Shown here: one piece after another, positions 53,076-61,682 of the stretch
Numbering within the stretch: position 1 is the stretch's first letter
How the letters are laid out: every line of letters begins with the position of its first letter
DNA from: CAYLMG01 sp964493425
GTDB lineage: Bacteria > Planctomycetota > Phycisphaerae > Sedimentisphaerales > Anaerobacaceae
Assembly (NCBI GenBank): GCA_964493425.1
Contig: CAZBMW010000002.1
Coordinates: 62,001 to 126,000, forward strand
Reading direction: 5' to 3'
Length of the DNA stretch: 64,000 bases
Position numbers and translations under genes: made by a program
Notes under the pieces: generated by a model
Databases searched by the model: none
Told to the model about the DNA's origin: nothing
Seen by the model: only the letters and a program-made list of their open reading frames with translations

Positions 53076-55046
53076 GTGAGAAGCTGTGAGAATATTTTGG
53101 ATGTAGAGGGTGTTTTCGGCAGGGCCGGACTTCTTTCTCGTGCATTTTCCGGTTTTGAGCATCGTACTGAGCAGATTAAAATGGCTGACGTGGTGCGGCA
53201 GAGCCTTGCCAGCGGCAGACGCCTTGTGGTCGAGGCAGGTACCGGGGTAGGAAAAAGTTTCGCATATCTTGTCCCCGCAATAGAAGCCGTCAGCCGGGGA
53301 AAAATCAAGATTCTCGTCAGCACATTTACGATCTGTTTGCAGGAACAGCTTGTCGATAAAGACATTCCTTTTCTTCGGACAAACCTTGGGGTCGGTTTCA
53401 ATGCGGCACTGGCCAAAGGCAGGGGCAATTATCTCTGTAAGAGAAGGTTAAAATCGGTCATTGACAGGCGCAGGATGCTGTTCGATGAATGGGCAGATGA
53501 GCTGGATGGCATTTTCGAATGGTCGGTCAGAACAAACGACGGTTCACTAAGCGACATACCATTTTTGCCGACACCGACTGTATGGGAGGCAATCAACAGC
53601 GAACACGGCAACTGCGCGGCGAGACGGTGTGAGCATTTTGCCGACTGCTTTTACCGAAAGGCCAGACGCAGACTCGAATCGGCTGACGTTATTGTTGCGA
53701 ATCATTCTCTTATGTTCAGTGACCTTGTGCTAAAAGAACAGGGCTTCGGGCTGCTGCCGGAATATGGAAACGTGATAATCGACGAGGCACATAATATTGA
53801 GCACGTCGCCGAGGACCATTTTGGTATCGACATAAGCAGCTATCGCGTAAGACGGCTGCTGAACGAACTTTATAATCCTGCGAAACACAAAGGATTCTGC
53901 AGCTATAAAGGTGCGGATAAAGCGATAGATATTGCTCTTGCGGCGCATAAGGCGAACGAGAAATTTTTCAGGCAGGTCAGAAGCTGGTTCGAGACACACG
54001 AAAAAGAGTTTGGCGGTCGGTGCTATAAGAATTTCGTCGATGATTTTATTTCCGGCCGATTGAAGCAATTGCGAATCGAGCTGACGGCTCTCGCAAATAC
54101 AGAAAAGAGCGTCGATGACAAACTTGAGCTGAACCGCTACGCCGAGCGCTGCAGCAGGCTTATAACAGAGCTCGACAGCTTTCTTTTGCAGAAGCTTAAT
54201 GGCCATATCTACTGGGTGGAGCAGTCTGGTGCCGGGCGGAAAACAATTCACCTGAGAAGTGCGGCACTCGACGTCGGCCCTGACGTCAAAAGGTGTTTAT
54301 TTGATAAGTTTGGCTCGGTTGTGATGACCAGTGCGACGCTTAGCAGTGATGGGTCGAATGAAAAAAGCGGTTTTGAATTTTTTGCCGGCCGGGTCGGGCT
54401 TGAAGACTTCGAAGCGTTAAAGCTCGGCTCACCCTTCGATTATAAAGGGCAGGTTAAGATGTATATTGAAAAAAGCATGCCGGACCCGAATGATGGAAAG
54501 TTCGTGCCCGCTGCCGTCGAGGCGGTGAAAAAATATCTGCTCGAGACTGAGGGCAGGGCGTTTTTGTTATTCACCAGCTACGAGATGCTTGAGCGAATGT
54601 CGGCTGAGATTGAAAAATGGCTCGCGGAAAACAATATTGAGCTTCTGCAGCAGGGCGGCAGTGTCGACAGGAGCAATCTTTTGAGATATTTCAAGAAAGG
54701 TAAAAGAAAGGTGCTGTTCGGGACAGACAGTTTCTGGCAGGGTGTGGACGTTCCGGGAGAGGCCCTCAGCAACGTGATAATAGTAAGGCTGCCTTTCGCG
54801 GTTCCGGACAGGCCTTTAATCGCAGGCAGAATCGAGCAGATACAGCAGCAGGGCGGTAACGCTTTTGCCGAATATCAACTGCCGATGGCGATAATAAAAT
54901 TCAAGCAGGGATTCGGCAGGCTGATTCGAAACAAAACCGACAGAGGGATTATTGTTGTTCTTGACAGCCGCATAGCCAATAAGAGTTACGGCCAACAGTT
55001 TTTATCAGCAATACCCGAATGCACGGTAGAAGTTAAAAGCTCATAA
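53076..55046 (+). CDS. DinG-like superfamily 2 helicase (XPD type)
   Basis: The 656-residue protein has Walker A EAGTGVGKSF, four Cys of an Fe-S cluster in GNYLCKRRL, NCAARRCEHFADCF, a DEAH box (VIIDEAHNIEH) and C-terminal QGVDVPGEALSNVIIVRLPF with the QGFGRLIR arginine. It unwinds DNA in repair or recombination, like DinG. The start is a GTG whose ribosome site is weak. After the stop a 200 bp repeat begins within 35 bases. Confidence 0.88.
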   Translation: MRSCENILDVEGVFGRAGLLSRAFSGFEHRTEQIKMADVVRQSLASGRRLVVEAGTGVGKSFAYLVPAIEAVSRGKIKILVSTFTICLQEQLVDKDIPFLRTNLGVGFNAALAKGRGNYLCKRRLKSVIDRRRMLFDEWADELDGIFEWSVRTNDGSLSDIPFLPTPTVWEAINSEHGNCAARRCEHFADCFYRKARRRLESADVIVANHSLMFSDLVLKEQGFGLLPEYGNVIIDEAHNIEHVAEDHFGIDISSYRVRRLLNELYNPAKHKGFCSYKGADKAIDIALAAHKANEKFFRQVRSWFETHEKEFGGRCYKNFVDDFISGRLKQLRIELTALANTEKSVDDKLELNRYAERCSRLITELDSFLLQKLNGHIYWVEQSGAGRKTIHLRSAALDVGPDVKRCLFDKFGSVVMTSATLSSDGSNEKSGFEFFAGRVGLEDFEALKLGSPFDYKGQVKMYIEKSMPDPNDGKFVPAAVEAVKKYLLETEGRAFLLFTSYEMLERMSAEIEKWLAENNIELLQQGGSVDRSNLLRYFKKGKRKVLFGTDSFWQGVDVPGEALSNVIIVRLPFAVPDRPLIAGRIEQIQQQGGNAFAEYQLPMAIIKFKQGFGRLIRNKTDRGIIVVLDSRIANKSYGQQFLSAIPECTVEVKSS

Positions 55047-55078
55047 ATCAAGTGCCGTCAGGCGTTCACCTGCAGGGG

Positions 55079-55277
55079 GCAGACGACTTGCCTGCTTTTC
55101 GGCAGGCATAGGCAAGTCGGCTGCGGTTTCTTTATTAGTATTGTATAAGTATATGTATTAGTAGTACGACAATTCTGTCCAAGTCGAAATACAGGTTTTG
55201 TCGTAGTCGATTACCACTTTTGTCGTACTCACTACGACAATTCTGTCGTACCCCCTGTTACTGATTGTTAATTCTTT
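55079..55277. repeat. 200 bp direct repeat, copy 2
   Basis: This noncoding copy between the helicase and MltA genes matches 30315-30515, inside the phage-like winged-helix gene, in the same orientation. It contains a shorter form of the palindrome GACTTGCC to GGCAAGTC and several ATTCTGTCGTA words. It looks like a decayed fragment of that phage gene. Confidence 0.85.
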
Positions 55278-55391
55278 ATAGGCTGATGTTTGGAAATTTT
55301 TCAGCAATTTGGTGTATATAGCCGATTTGTTTTAATAATGTTTTTTTGCATTCTAGTACTGTTTTTTGTCTCAAAAAGCCGGAGAAAAGAA

Positions 55392-56603
55392 ATGAAAATT
55401 AGGATTTGTCTTATATTTGCACTTCTGGCGGTAAGTTTTTTTGTCGGCTGTAAGCCTGCGGCGAGGCGGGAAATTGAGCCTATGTCGTACGACAGGCCTT
55501 TAGGGCCCGGCGAGCAGGCGCTTCGTAAAATTAATGAGCCATGGCAGATTCCGGATTTCACGTTCGGCTGTACAAATTTGAAGGATTTGCGTGAGGCGGT
55601 CGGCAATAGTCTGAATTACCTTAATAAGCCTTCAAGCAAAAGATATTATCCGATGTGCGGGATTAGCCATTCGAGGGCAGTCACGAGCCTGCAAAAATTC
55701 GCAGAGCTGCTTGATTCGGGATTAGCCGGCAAACAGCTTAATGATGCGATACAAGAGAATTTTGACGTTTATACGTCGGTCGGCTGTGACGGCGAAGGGA
55801 CAGTTTTGTTCACGGGTTACTATACGCCGATATTCGACGGCTCAACGGTACAAACCAGGAAATTTCAGTATCCTTTGTATCGTCAGCCGGAAGATTTGGT
55901 CAAGGGTGCAGACGGGCAGATTTTAGGCAGACGAGCGATGGGCGGCGGGGTGACAAGGTATCCTTCGCGAGCGGTGATTGAGAATACAAATATGCTCAGA
56001 GGAAAAGAGCTTGTGTGGCTTTGTGACGCTTTCGAGGCGTACGTCGCGCATGTACAGGGCTCTGCGAAGATTCGGATGCCCGACGGCGAGATTGTCGGCG
56101 TAGGTTATGCCGCGAATAACGGCTGGGAGTATAAAAGCATTTCAAAGGCGATGGTTGCCGACGGTACGATAAGCGAGGGTCAATTGAGTCTATCTGCAAT
56201 GATAGATTATTTCAAAAGACACGCGGACAGTGTGAGAGAATACACGCGACGGAATCCGCGTTTTGTTTTTTTCAAGGGCGAGGACGGCCCGCCCAGAGGA
56301 AGTTTGAATGAACCGGTGACCCAGATGCGCTCGATAGCGACGGATAAATCGATTTTTCCGAGGGGTGCTTTGGCTTATGTTTCGACGTATCTGCCGCGAG
56401 AGAGCAGGGGGGTAATCAGTAAATCGGTTTACAGCGGGTTTGCACTCGACCAGGATACAGGCGGGGCGATTCGCGCGCCGGGCAGATGTGATTTATATAT
56501 CGGAGTGGGCGATACAGCGGGCAAAATTGCGGGGATGACGTATCAAGAGGGCAGGCTTTATTATCTTTTTATAAAAGAAGATAAGGCTTATGCTCTGAAT
56601 TGA
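55392..56603 (+). CDS. mltA: MltA-type lytic transglycosylase lipoprotein
   Basis: The start is at the ATG at 55392 with GGAG upstream; 34 residues of upstream frame lack a ribosome site. The 403-residue protein has a lipobox-like FFVGC, the MltA FTGYYTPIFDG block and a 3D domain with ALDQDTGGAIRAPGRCDLYIG, including the catalytic Asp region. It cleaves peptidoglycan at the outer membrane to recycle the wall. All key parts are in place. Confidence 0.9.
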   Translation: MKIRICLIFALLAVSFFVGCKPAARREIEPMSYDRPLGPGEQALRKINEPWQIPDFTFGCTNLKDLREAVGNSLNYLNKPSSKRYYPMCGISHSRAVTSLQKFAELLDSGLAGKQLNDAIQENFDVYTSVGCDGEGTVLFTGYYTPIFDGSTVQTRKFQYPLYRQPEDLVKGADGQILGRRAMGGGVTRYPSRAVIENTNMLRGKELVWLCDAFEAYVAHVQGSAKIRMPDGEIVGVGYAANNGWEYKSISKAMVADGTISEGQLSLSAMIDYFKRHADSVREYTRRNPRFVFFKGEDGPPRGSLNEPVTQMRSIATDKSIFPRGALAYVSTYLPRESRGVISKSVYSGFALDQDTGGAIRAPGRCDLYIGVGDTAGKIAGMTYQEGRLYYLFIKEDKAYALN

Positions 56604-56682
56604 CAGAAAAAAGGGCGAATCGGCTTCGGATAAAGCGGCTGATACGCGAAAAATAAAGCTGAAAAAAAGGTGATTTTTTTGC

Positions 56683-56710
56683 TTGACTCGATTAAAAGTC
56701 AAGATAAAAT
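56683..56710 (+). promoter_or_regulatory. Promoter with TTGACT and TAAAAT
   Basis: The boxes are separated by 16 bases. The context TTTTTTGCTTGAC matches that of the promoter at 57133. The predicted start is about 56717. Confidence 0.65.
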
Positions 56711-56716
56711 TGAAAG

Positions 56717-57002
56717 TAACCAGGGGGGCATATTGATGAAAAGAGATAGAGGTTATTAGAAGGGGTGATGAAAAGAAAGAGTGAGGAAGGTGTTGTGGAA
56801 AGAAAGAGTGAGGAGTAAAGGTGAAAAGATTTGGTAAGAAGAGGGGCAGGGTGATATCAGTAGTTGAGCAAATCTTATGCTTTTCTACTTCGGAGAGGGT
56901 TAGATTCCTGTTATACTTCAAGCCGATATCTTCGATACCTTTTTGAGCTGTAAAAAAGACAATAATCCTTTATCTCGATTCGTTATGATATGCCCCCTTT
57001 TA
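56717..57002 (+). ncRNA. Candidate noncoding RNA closed by an end-to-end stem
   Basis: The 5' end GGGGGGCATAT (56723-56733) pairs with ATATGCCCCC (56988-56997) at the 3' end, followed by TTTTATATTTT. A promoter lies just upstream. The 285-base transcript has no coding frame of interest. Terminal pairing is typical of large regulatory or processed RNAs such as tmRNA or RNase P, but their signature motifs are absent. A MITE is an alternative. Confidence 0.5.
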
Positions 57003-57132
57003 TATTTTGCACATTTTTCAATTTGCGGAGAAATAGCATCAAATCTGATTTAATACTTTATCCCCCGTCTTACAATAAATAAAATATTTGATTTATCGTT
57101 GCCTATTGTCCGATAAAAATGATATTTTTTGC

Positions 57133-57162
57133 TTGACATAGCAAATATAGCTTATTTATAAT
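57133..57162 (+). promoter_or_regulatory. Near-consensus promoter TTGACA-N18-TATAAT
   Basis: Both hexamers are perfect. It is the likely promoter of the PEP-CTERM gene, giving a leader of about 200 bases. Confidence 0.75.
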
Positions 57163-57298
57163 GGTTTTGAGTTGTGGTTGATAGAGAGAGAATGAGAAGA
57201 GAAAAGCTTTCAAGTCGTCTTCCACATTTAGAAATAAGCCGGCCTTCACACATAAATATAATACGTACAAAAACATTTTTTGCGATATTGGGAATTTT

Positions 57299-57346
57299 TT
57301 GGTGCTCGGCTTAGGCGGATTGGTATTGAGAAGAAAAAGAAAATGA
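57299..57346 (+). pseudogene. Relic of a PEP-CTERM tail
   Basis: The bases encode LVLGLGGLVLRRKRK and a stop, which is the membrane and basic tail of PEP-CTERM proteins, without the PEP motif or a gene upstream. It sits just before a complete PEP-CTERM gene and may be left from an earlier copy. Confidence 0.45.
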
Positions 57347-57368
57347 TTTTTTTTAGGAGAGATAAAAA

Positions 57369-57950
57369 ATGAAAAGTGCAAAAACCCACTTCTTTGCAGT
57401 GGTGATATTGTTTTCATTTTTCTGTTCAAGCTCAAAAGCAGCAATGGTTTTATATTTTGAGAGCTCTCCTGAAAGCTGGGTCGGCCAAGGTCTAACTGTA
57501 TTGGCAACGCCAGAAGACGGCTACTCATTTGAAGCTGAGCGTAATTTCGATAACGGTGTTACATTTAAGATTGAAAGCTCTTCTGATTGGTGGTGGTTGG
57601 AACTTGCTGCACCATATGAAGCCACACTTGTTCCAGGATTTTATGACAACGCAGCACGTTTTCCATTTCAGGATATCGACCAGCCGGGACTGGATTTTAT
57701 TGGCAACAACCGCGGTAATAATGAAAATAGCGGACATTTCACAGTTTTAGAGGCTGTTTATGGAGCAGGTGGAGAAGTTGAGAGTTTTGCTGTAGATTTT
57801 ACTCAATATGGAGAAGAGGATCCCCTTAGGTGGATTAACGGGCAGGTTCGCTATAACTCGGACGTGCCATATATTCCTGAACCTACGACGGTTTTGCTTT
57901 TAGGGTTGGGGGCTTTGTTCGTCAGAAATAAGAGGCGAGGAGATTTTTAG
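57369..57950 (+). CDS. PEP-CTERM exported protein
   Basis: The 193-residue protein has a signal peptide (FFAVVILFSFFCSSSKA), an unrecognised domain and the C-terminal sorting signal PEPTTVLLLGLGALFVRNKRRG. PEP-CTERM proteins are exported and processed by an exosortase, often for biofilm or surface roles. AGGAGA precedes the ATG. The exosortase itself is not in the window. Confidence 0.85.
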   Translation: MKSAKTHFFAVVILFSFFCSSSKAAMVLYFESSPESWVGQGLTVLATPEDGYSFEAERNFDNGVTFKIESSSDWWWLELAAPYEATLVPGFYDNAARFPFQDIDQPGLDFIGNNRGNNENSGHFTVLEAVYGAGGEVESFAVDFTQYGEEDPLRWINGQVRYNSDVPYIPEPTTVLLLGLGALFVRNKRRGDF

Positions 57951-57978
57951 CAGCCAAATCGCTAAACACGAAAGGTCG

Positions 57979-58181
57979 TTTTTGGCTTAAAAACGGGGGT
58001 AGTCAGCGAGATTGCGGAGTTCATTTTTGGCTTAAAAATGGGGGTGGCGCGCAAGATCGCGCGGGGGGGTAATTGAAAAATCCAATTTTTTTGAATTTTT
58101 TTTAGTCTTTTAACCACAAGCATTTACAGAAATTCACGCCTTTAAAAAATCGCAAAAGCGCGCAAGATCGCGCGGGGGGGT
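57979..58181. repeat. Direct repeats upstream of the phage head cluster
   Basis: Two repeat types alternate. A 22-base unit with TTTGGCTTAAAAA occurs at 57979-58000 and 58024-58045 with one change. A 24-base unit containing the palindrome GCGCGCAAGATCGCGC occurs at 58047-58070 and 58158-58181. They lie between the PEP-CTERM gene and the portal gene. Confidence 0.7.
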
Positions 58182-58294
58182 CTAATTATGGAAGGCTGAT
58201 GACTCTTCTACGCCAAGGCTACGAAGGGCAGGCGGCAGATGGATAGGGGAGGGTGGATGACGAGATATGAGTCGGATTACTGAAAGGAGCTGAT

Positions 58295-59824
58295 ATGGGA
58301 TTTGAGCCGGGGATATTTAGAGATGAAGGTCTTCAGGCGGAATTCCTTGAGTGGCTGGTCGAAGAACGCTCAGTTGAGGTGCAAAGGCATTTCGGAAAGC
58401 TCTGGGAATATTACGCAAATCCGATAGTAGAAAGTTTCGGCAGCGGAGCATACAGCAGAAAGGTTAATGAGAACGGCAGATGCTATGTACAGGCTCAGGA
58501 GTACGGGCTGCCGGCACGAATAACAGGATTAGTGCATTCGGCTAATATAGGCGTGTTCGGCGGCAGAGCGGTAGGTGACATACAGCGAAAAGAGGTTGTA
58601 ATAGAAAATGATATAGCGTGGCGAGTAAATGCGGCGGTTGACTTTTTGTTCGGGAAACCGCTGAGCTTAATATCTAAATCGCCGGACAGCCAAAAGAAGG
58701 CCCAAATAGAAGCGATTTTAAAAGCTGTATTTTCGGCTAACGGCGGTGTAGGTTTTTTCCAGGATATGGCGGTGCTCGGGTGCGTTTACGGTTTCGTCGA
58801 TTGTTTCGTCAGGCCTGGCGAAGAAATCTTCGAGAAATTCACTTCTCCTTCACTTCAACACACCAGTTTAGAAGATGTGCTGCAGTTGGCACAAACAATC
58901 GGGCTGGAACTTATTGAAGCGCCGAGAGCACTGCCGGTTCTGGATGAGGAAGATTACAGGAAAATCAGGTACTACGTTCAGCATTTTTATCAGAAGAGAA
59001 ATGCTGTGAGCAGAAAGAGCTCATTTCTGTCACGTCTTTTGTCCGGGGAGGGTAATATGACGGACAGCAGAGAGACGGTTGCGGTGACGGAGATTGTCTC
59101 TGCGGACGCGTGGCAGCGATACGAGAATCGCAAACTCATTTCCGAGGGGAACCTGCCTTGGGGATTTTTGCCGGTGATTCATATTCAGAATCTGGCACAG
59201 CCTTTTTACTACGAGGGGATAAGCGACGTTGAGCCTTTGATACCGCTGCAGGATGAGCTTAATACGAGACTGAGTGACAGGTCGAACCGGATAACTTTTC
59301 AGTCTTTTAAGATGTATCTTGGCAAGGGCATCGAGGGCTTTGAGGATAAGCCTGTATCGCCGGGCAGGATGTGGTGTACGGATAATATGGAAGCGACGAT
59401 TGAGGAGTTCGGCGGTGACAACGATACGCCGAGCGAGGATAAGCACATTTCTGAGATTCGTGAAGCGATGGACAAGACCAGCTCGGTGACGCCGATAGTA
59501 GCTGGATTAATCGGAGGCAAGGTGGGCAATCTAACGAGCGCCGTTGCGCTTCGGCTGACACTTATGGGGATGCTCAGCAAGACGGAACGGAAGAGATTCA
59601 CCTACGGAGAAGGGATAAAGAATATATGCAGGAAGGTTTTAGAGATACTTGATGCATCGGGGATTTATAAAACGGCAGCGAGTGACAGGATGGTAGATAT
59701 TATTTTTCCGAGCCCGCTGCCTGAGAATATGATGGAGAAGCTTCAGGAGGCACAGATGAAAAAAGAGCTTGGAGTATCGAGTGAGCAGATACTCAAAGAG
59801 TTGGGCTATGATGTTAGTGTTTAG
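58295..59824 (+). CDS. Phage portal protein, SPP1 gp6-like
   Basis: The 509-residue protein has the portal signature set: GLPARITGLV, NRITFQSFKMYLGKG, TSSVTPIVAGLIGGKVGNLTSAVALRL and KRFTYGEGIKN, as in SPP1/DUF935-like portals. The portal is the ring at one capsid vertex through which DNA is packaged by the terminase. AAAGGAGC precedes the ATG. There is no terminase gene upstream, which is unusual; the next genes are scaffold-like and capsid genes. Confidence 0.85.
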   Translation: MGFEPGIFRDEGLQAEFLEWLVEERSVEVQRHFGKLWEYYANPIVESFGSGAYSRKVNENGRCYVQAQEYGLPARITGLVHSANIGVFGGRAVGDIQRKEVVIENDIAWRVNAAVDFLFGKPLSLISKSPDSQKKAQIEAILKAVFSANGGVGFFQDMAVLGCVYGFVDCFVRPGEEIFEKFTSPSLQHTSLEDVLQLAQTIGLELIEAPRALPVLDEEDYRKIRYYVQHFYQKRNAVSRKSSFLSRLLSGEGNMTDSRETVAVTEIVSADAWQRYENRKLISEGNLPWGFLPVIHIQNLAQPFYYEGISDVEPLIPLQDELNTRLSDRSNRITFQSFKMYLGKGIEGFEDKPVSPGRMWCTDNMEATIEEFGGDNDTPSEDKHISEIREAMDKTSSVTPIVAGLIGGKVGNLTSAVALRLTLMGMLSKTERKRFTYGEGIKNICRKVLEILDASGIYKTAASDRMVDIIFPSPLPENMMEKLQEAQMKKELGVSSEQILKELGYDVSV

Positions 59825-59855
59825 GTTTTAGTGATTAGTGTTTGGTTTTTTTGGA
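59825..59855. repeat. Filler repeat TTTAGTGATTAGTGTT
   Basis: Degenerate TTAGTG units lie between the portal and scaffold genes, and again after the scaffold gene at about 60393. Confidence 0.4.
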
Positions 59856-59861
59856 GGTTGT

Positions 59862-60395
59862 ATGAGTCAGGTTGACGAAGAGAGGCTGTCAGAGACAGAA
59901 GCGGAGTCCAGCGGTACTGCCGGAGCGGATAGCAGCGGCAAGCTTGTTCCGCTGACGGAGTCGATACGATATCGCAGGAGGGCACAGAGTGCCGAGAAGA
60001 AAAATGAAGAATTGTCCGCTGAATTAGAGCAGACGAAAGCAGAGCTTTCGGAGGCGGCTGAGGAACTGGCGAGTATAAAGACCGAACAGGAACTGACGCG
60101 CAAGTTATCGGCGGCGGGGGCGAGTGACTTGGAGGCGGCGGTTCTGCTTGCCAAGTCCAGACTCGAAGGCAGTGACAGTAAAGACGTGGATAACTGTATC
60201 GAGCAATTGAAAAAGGAAAAGCAATACCTGTTCGGCAGAGCCGGCACTACAAATCTGACGGTTAAAAAAACATCGGGAGTAAAAAACAGGGCGGTCGGAC
60301 AGAGTGTACTCGAGCAGGCTGCGAAAAAGGCGGCTGGTTCAGGGGACAGAAGAGATTTACAGGAGTATTTGAAGCTGAGAAGAAACGTTCTTTAG
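59862..60395 (+). CDS. Scaffold-like coiled-coil phage protein
   Basis: The start is the ATG at 59862, with GGAGG five bases upstream. The 177-residue protein is rich in Glu, Ala and Ser with a coiled-coil (AEKKNEELSAELEQTKAELS). Its place between portal and capsid is the standard location of scaffold proteins, which help assemble the capsid. No protease or other domain was seen. Confidence 0.65.
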   Translation: MSQVDEERLSETEAESSGTAGADSSGKLVPLTESIRYRRRAQSAEKKNEELSAELEQTKAELSEAAEELASIKTEQELTRKLSAAGASDLEAAVLLAKSRLEGSDSKDVDNCIEQLKKEKQYLFGRAGTTNLTVKKTSGVKNRAVGQSVLEQAAKKAAGSGDRRDLQEYLKLRRNVL

Positions 60396-60432
60396 TGTTT
60401 AGTTCTTAGTGTTGAGTTTTTAGTTTTGAGTA
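60393..60432. repeat. Filler repeat of TTAGTG/TTGAGT units
   Basis: The spacer repeats TTTAGTGTTTAGTTCTTAG and TTTTGAG words of the filler type. Confidence 0.5.
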
Positions 60433-60450
60433 AAAGATAAGGAGGTTTTT

Positions 60451-61605
60451 ATGGCATTTACAGGTAAAGCGACATATTCGGCGGGTACGACTCTGCCGGA
60501 ACTGGCTGAGGATGTATCCGATTTGATTGGGATAATATCGCCTTATGAAACGCCGCTTCTGGATGCGCTTGGTGACCCGTTAAGAGAGGCTGTGAGCACA
60601 CATCACGAGTGGCTTGAGGATGAGCTTTTGCCGAACAAGGACGCTATCAATGACGATACGTTTACGGACCCGGATGTTGATACGGAGTTTGACGTTGATA
60701 ACGGCAGCAGGTTCAGAGCGGGCGACCAGATACAGATTGAAGGCTCGGAAGAGCTGATGTTAGTGACGGGGATTGATGGTGACACGCTGACAGTGGTTCG
60801 AGGTTATGCGGGTACGACAGCCGAGGATCTGGCGGACAACCAGGTAATCAATATTCTGGGTAATGCCGCTCTCGAGGGGGCGGATAAGCCCGGTGTGCGG
60901 TTTACGAATCGTAACAGGTGCGGCAACTATACTCAGATATTTACGGCTGCCGTCGACGTATCGGGTTCTGATATGGCAGCGAGCCAGCTGGGTCTGGCGG
61001 ATGAGATGGATTATCAGAAACAGGAGCGGCTTCGCGAGCTGATACGCGACCTCGAGAACACGATAATTAACGGCGGAGAGCCTTCGAGCAATCCGGAGGG
61101 AAGCGGAACTGTCCGGCGAACAATGAAGGGGGTAATTCAGCATCTGGCGACGAATGTTTTCCATACGGGTGACAGCGGTTTTCCTTCGGGCAGCGACCTT
61201 GATGAGGCGAAGGTCAATTATGTTCTTCGCAAGATTTGGGAAAGCAGCAGCGGCAACGTTGACTTGATTGTCGTAGGCGGATTTCAGAAACGGAAGGTGA
61301 ACGGCTTTGCAGATGGTTCGAGAAGCTTTTCGGCTGCTGATGTCACTTACAAGGATATGATAAGTATCTATGAGAGTGACTTTGGTGTCTGCAGGGTGGC
61401 GACAACGCGATGGCTGCCGCAGGATGCAGTTCTTTTCGTGGATTCATCGCGGGTAAGTGTACTTCCCTTGGCGGGTAGAAGTTTTCACTTTAAACCCCTG
61501 GCAAGCGGCGGTGATTATGAGAGCGGTCAGCTTATCGGTGAATATACGTTAGAGCTGAAGAACGAGGCGGCACATGGTCTGATTCGGGGCCTGTCGACCA
61601 GCTAA
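60451..61605 (+). CDS. Major capsid protein, SU10-type (DUF5309)
   Basis: The 384-residue protein has SPYETPLLDALGDP near the start, HHEWLEDELLP, an Ig-like inserted region (about 85-115), and a C-terminal HK97-like section with DLIVVGGFQKRKV and RWLPQDAVLFVDSSRV. This matches the DUF5309 family of SU10-like capsid proteins. It forms the icosahedral shell. GGAGG precedes the ATG. A 14-base-pair perfect palindrome follows in the 3' spacer. Confidence 0.8.
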   Translation: MAFTGKATYSAGTTLPELAEDVSDLIGIISPYETPLLDALGDPLREAVSTHHEWLEDELLPNKDAINDDTFTDPDVDTEFDVDNGSRFRAGDQIQIEGSEELMLVTGIDGDTLTVVRGYAGTTAEDLADNQVINILGNAALEGADKPGVRFTNRNRCGNYTQIFTAAVDVSGSDMAASQLGLADEMDYQKQERLRELIRDLENTIINGGEPSSNPEGSGTVRRTMKGVIQHLATNVFHTGDSGFPSGSDLDEAKVNYVLRKIWESSSGNVDLIVVGGFQKRKVNGFADGSRSFSAADVTYKDMISIYESDFGVCRVATTRWLPQDAVLFVDSSRVSVLPLAGRSFHFKPLASGGDYESGQLIGEYTLELKNEAAHGLIRGLSTS

Positions 61606-61621
61606 GGTGAGGATTCGGTAT

Positions 61622-61654
61622 GTATGGCGGACGGCGTTCAGCCGTCCGCCATAC
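61622..61654. repeat. Perfect 14-base-pair palindrome after the capsid gene
   Basis: GTATGGCGGACGGC and GCCGTCCGCCATAC flank GTTCA. There is no T-tract, so it may be an mRNA processing or stability hairpin, or a mobile palindrome. Confidence 0.7.
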
Positions 61655-61682
61655 GCAATGGTTTTGAGAAGGGCGGACTGGA

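Larger units (their letters stand above)
56604..57368. other. Intergenic region with two promoters and an RNA candidate
   Basis: The 0.75 kb stretch holds the RNA candidate at 56717-57002, a near-consensus promoter at 57133 and a PEP-CTERM tail relic at 57299. The 56770-56820 part is purine-rich, with a duplicated GAAAGAAAGAGTGAGGA word. Confidence 0.6.

Noticed and set aside
56493..56921. 142-residue Ser/Phe-rich frame on the minus strand
   Set aside because: It is the complement of a purine-rich stretch and overlaps the end of MltA.
56717..57002. tmRNA or RNase P RNA
   Set aside because: End pairing fits, but the tag-peptide frame, the tRNA-like end and the RNase P core motifs are missing.
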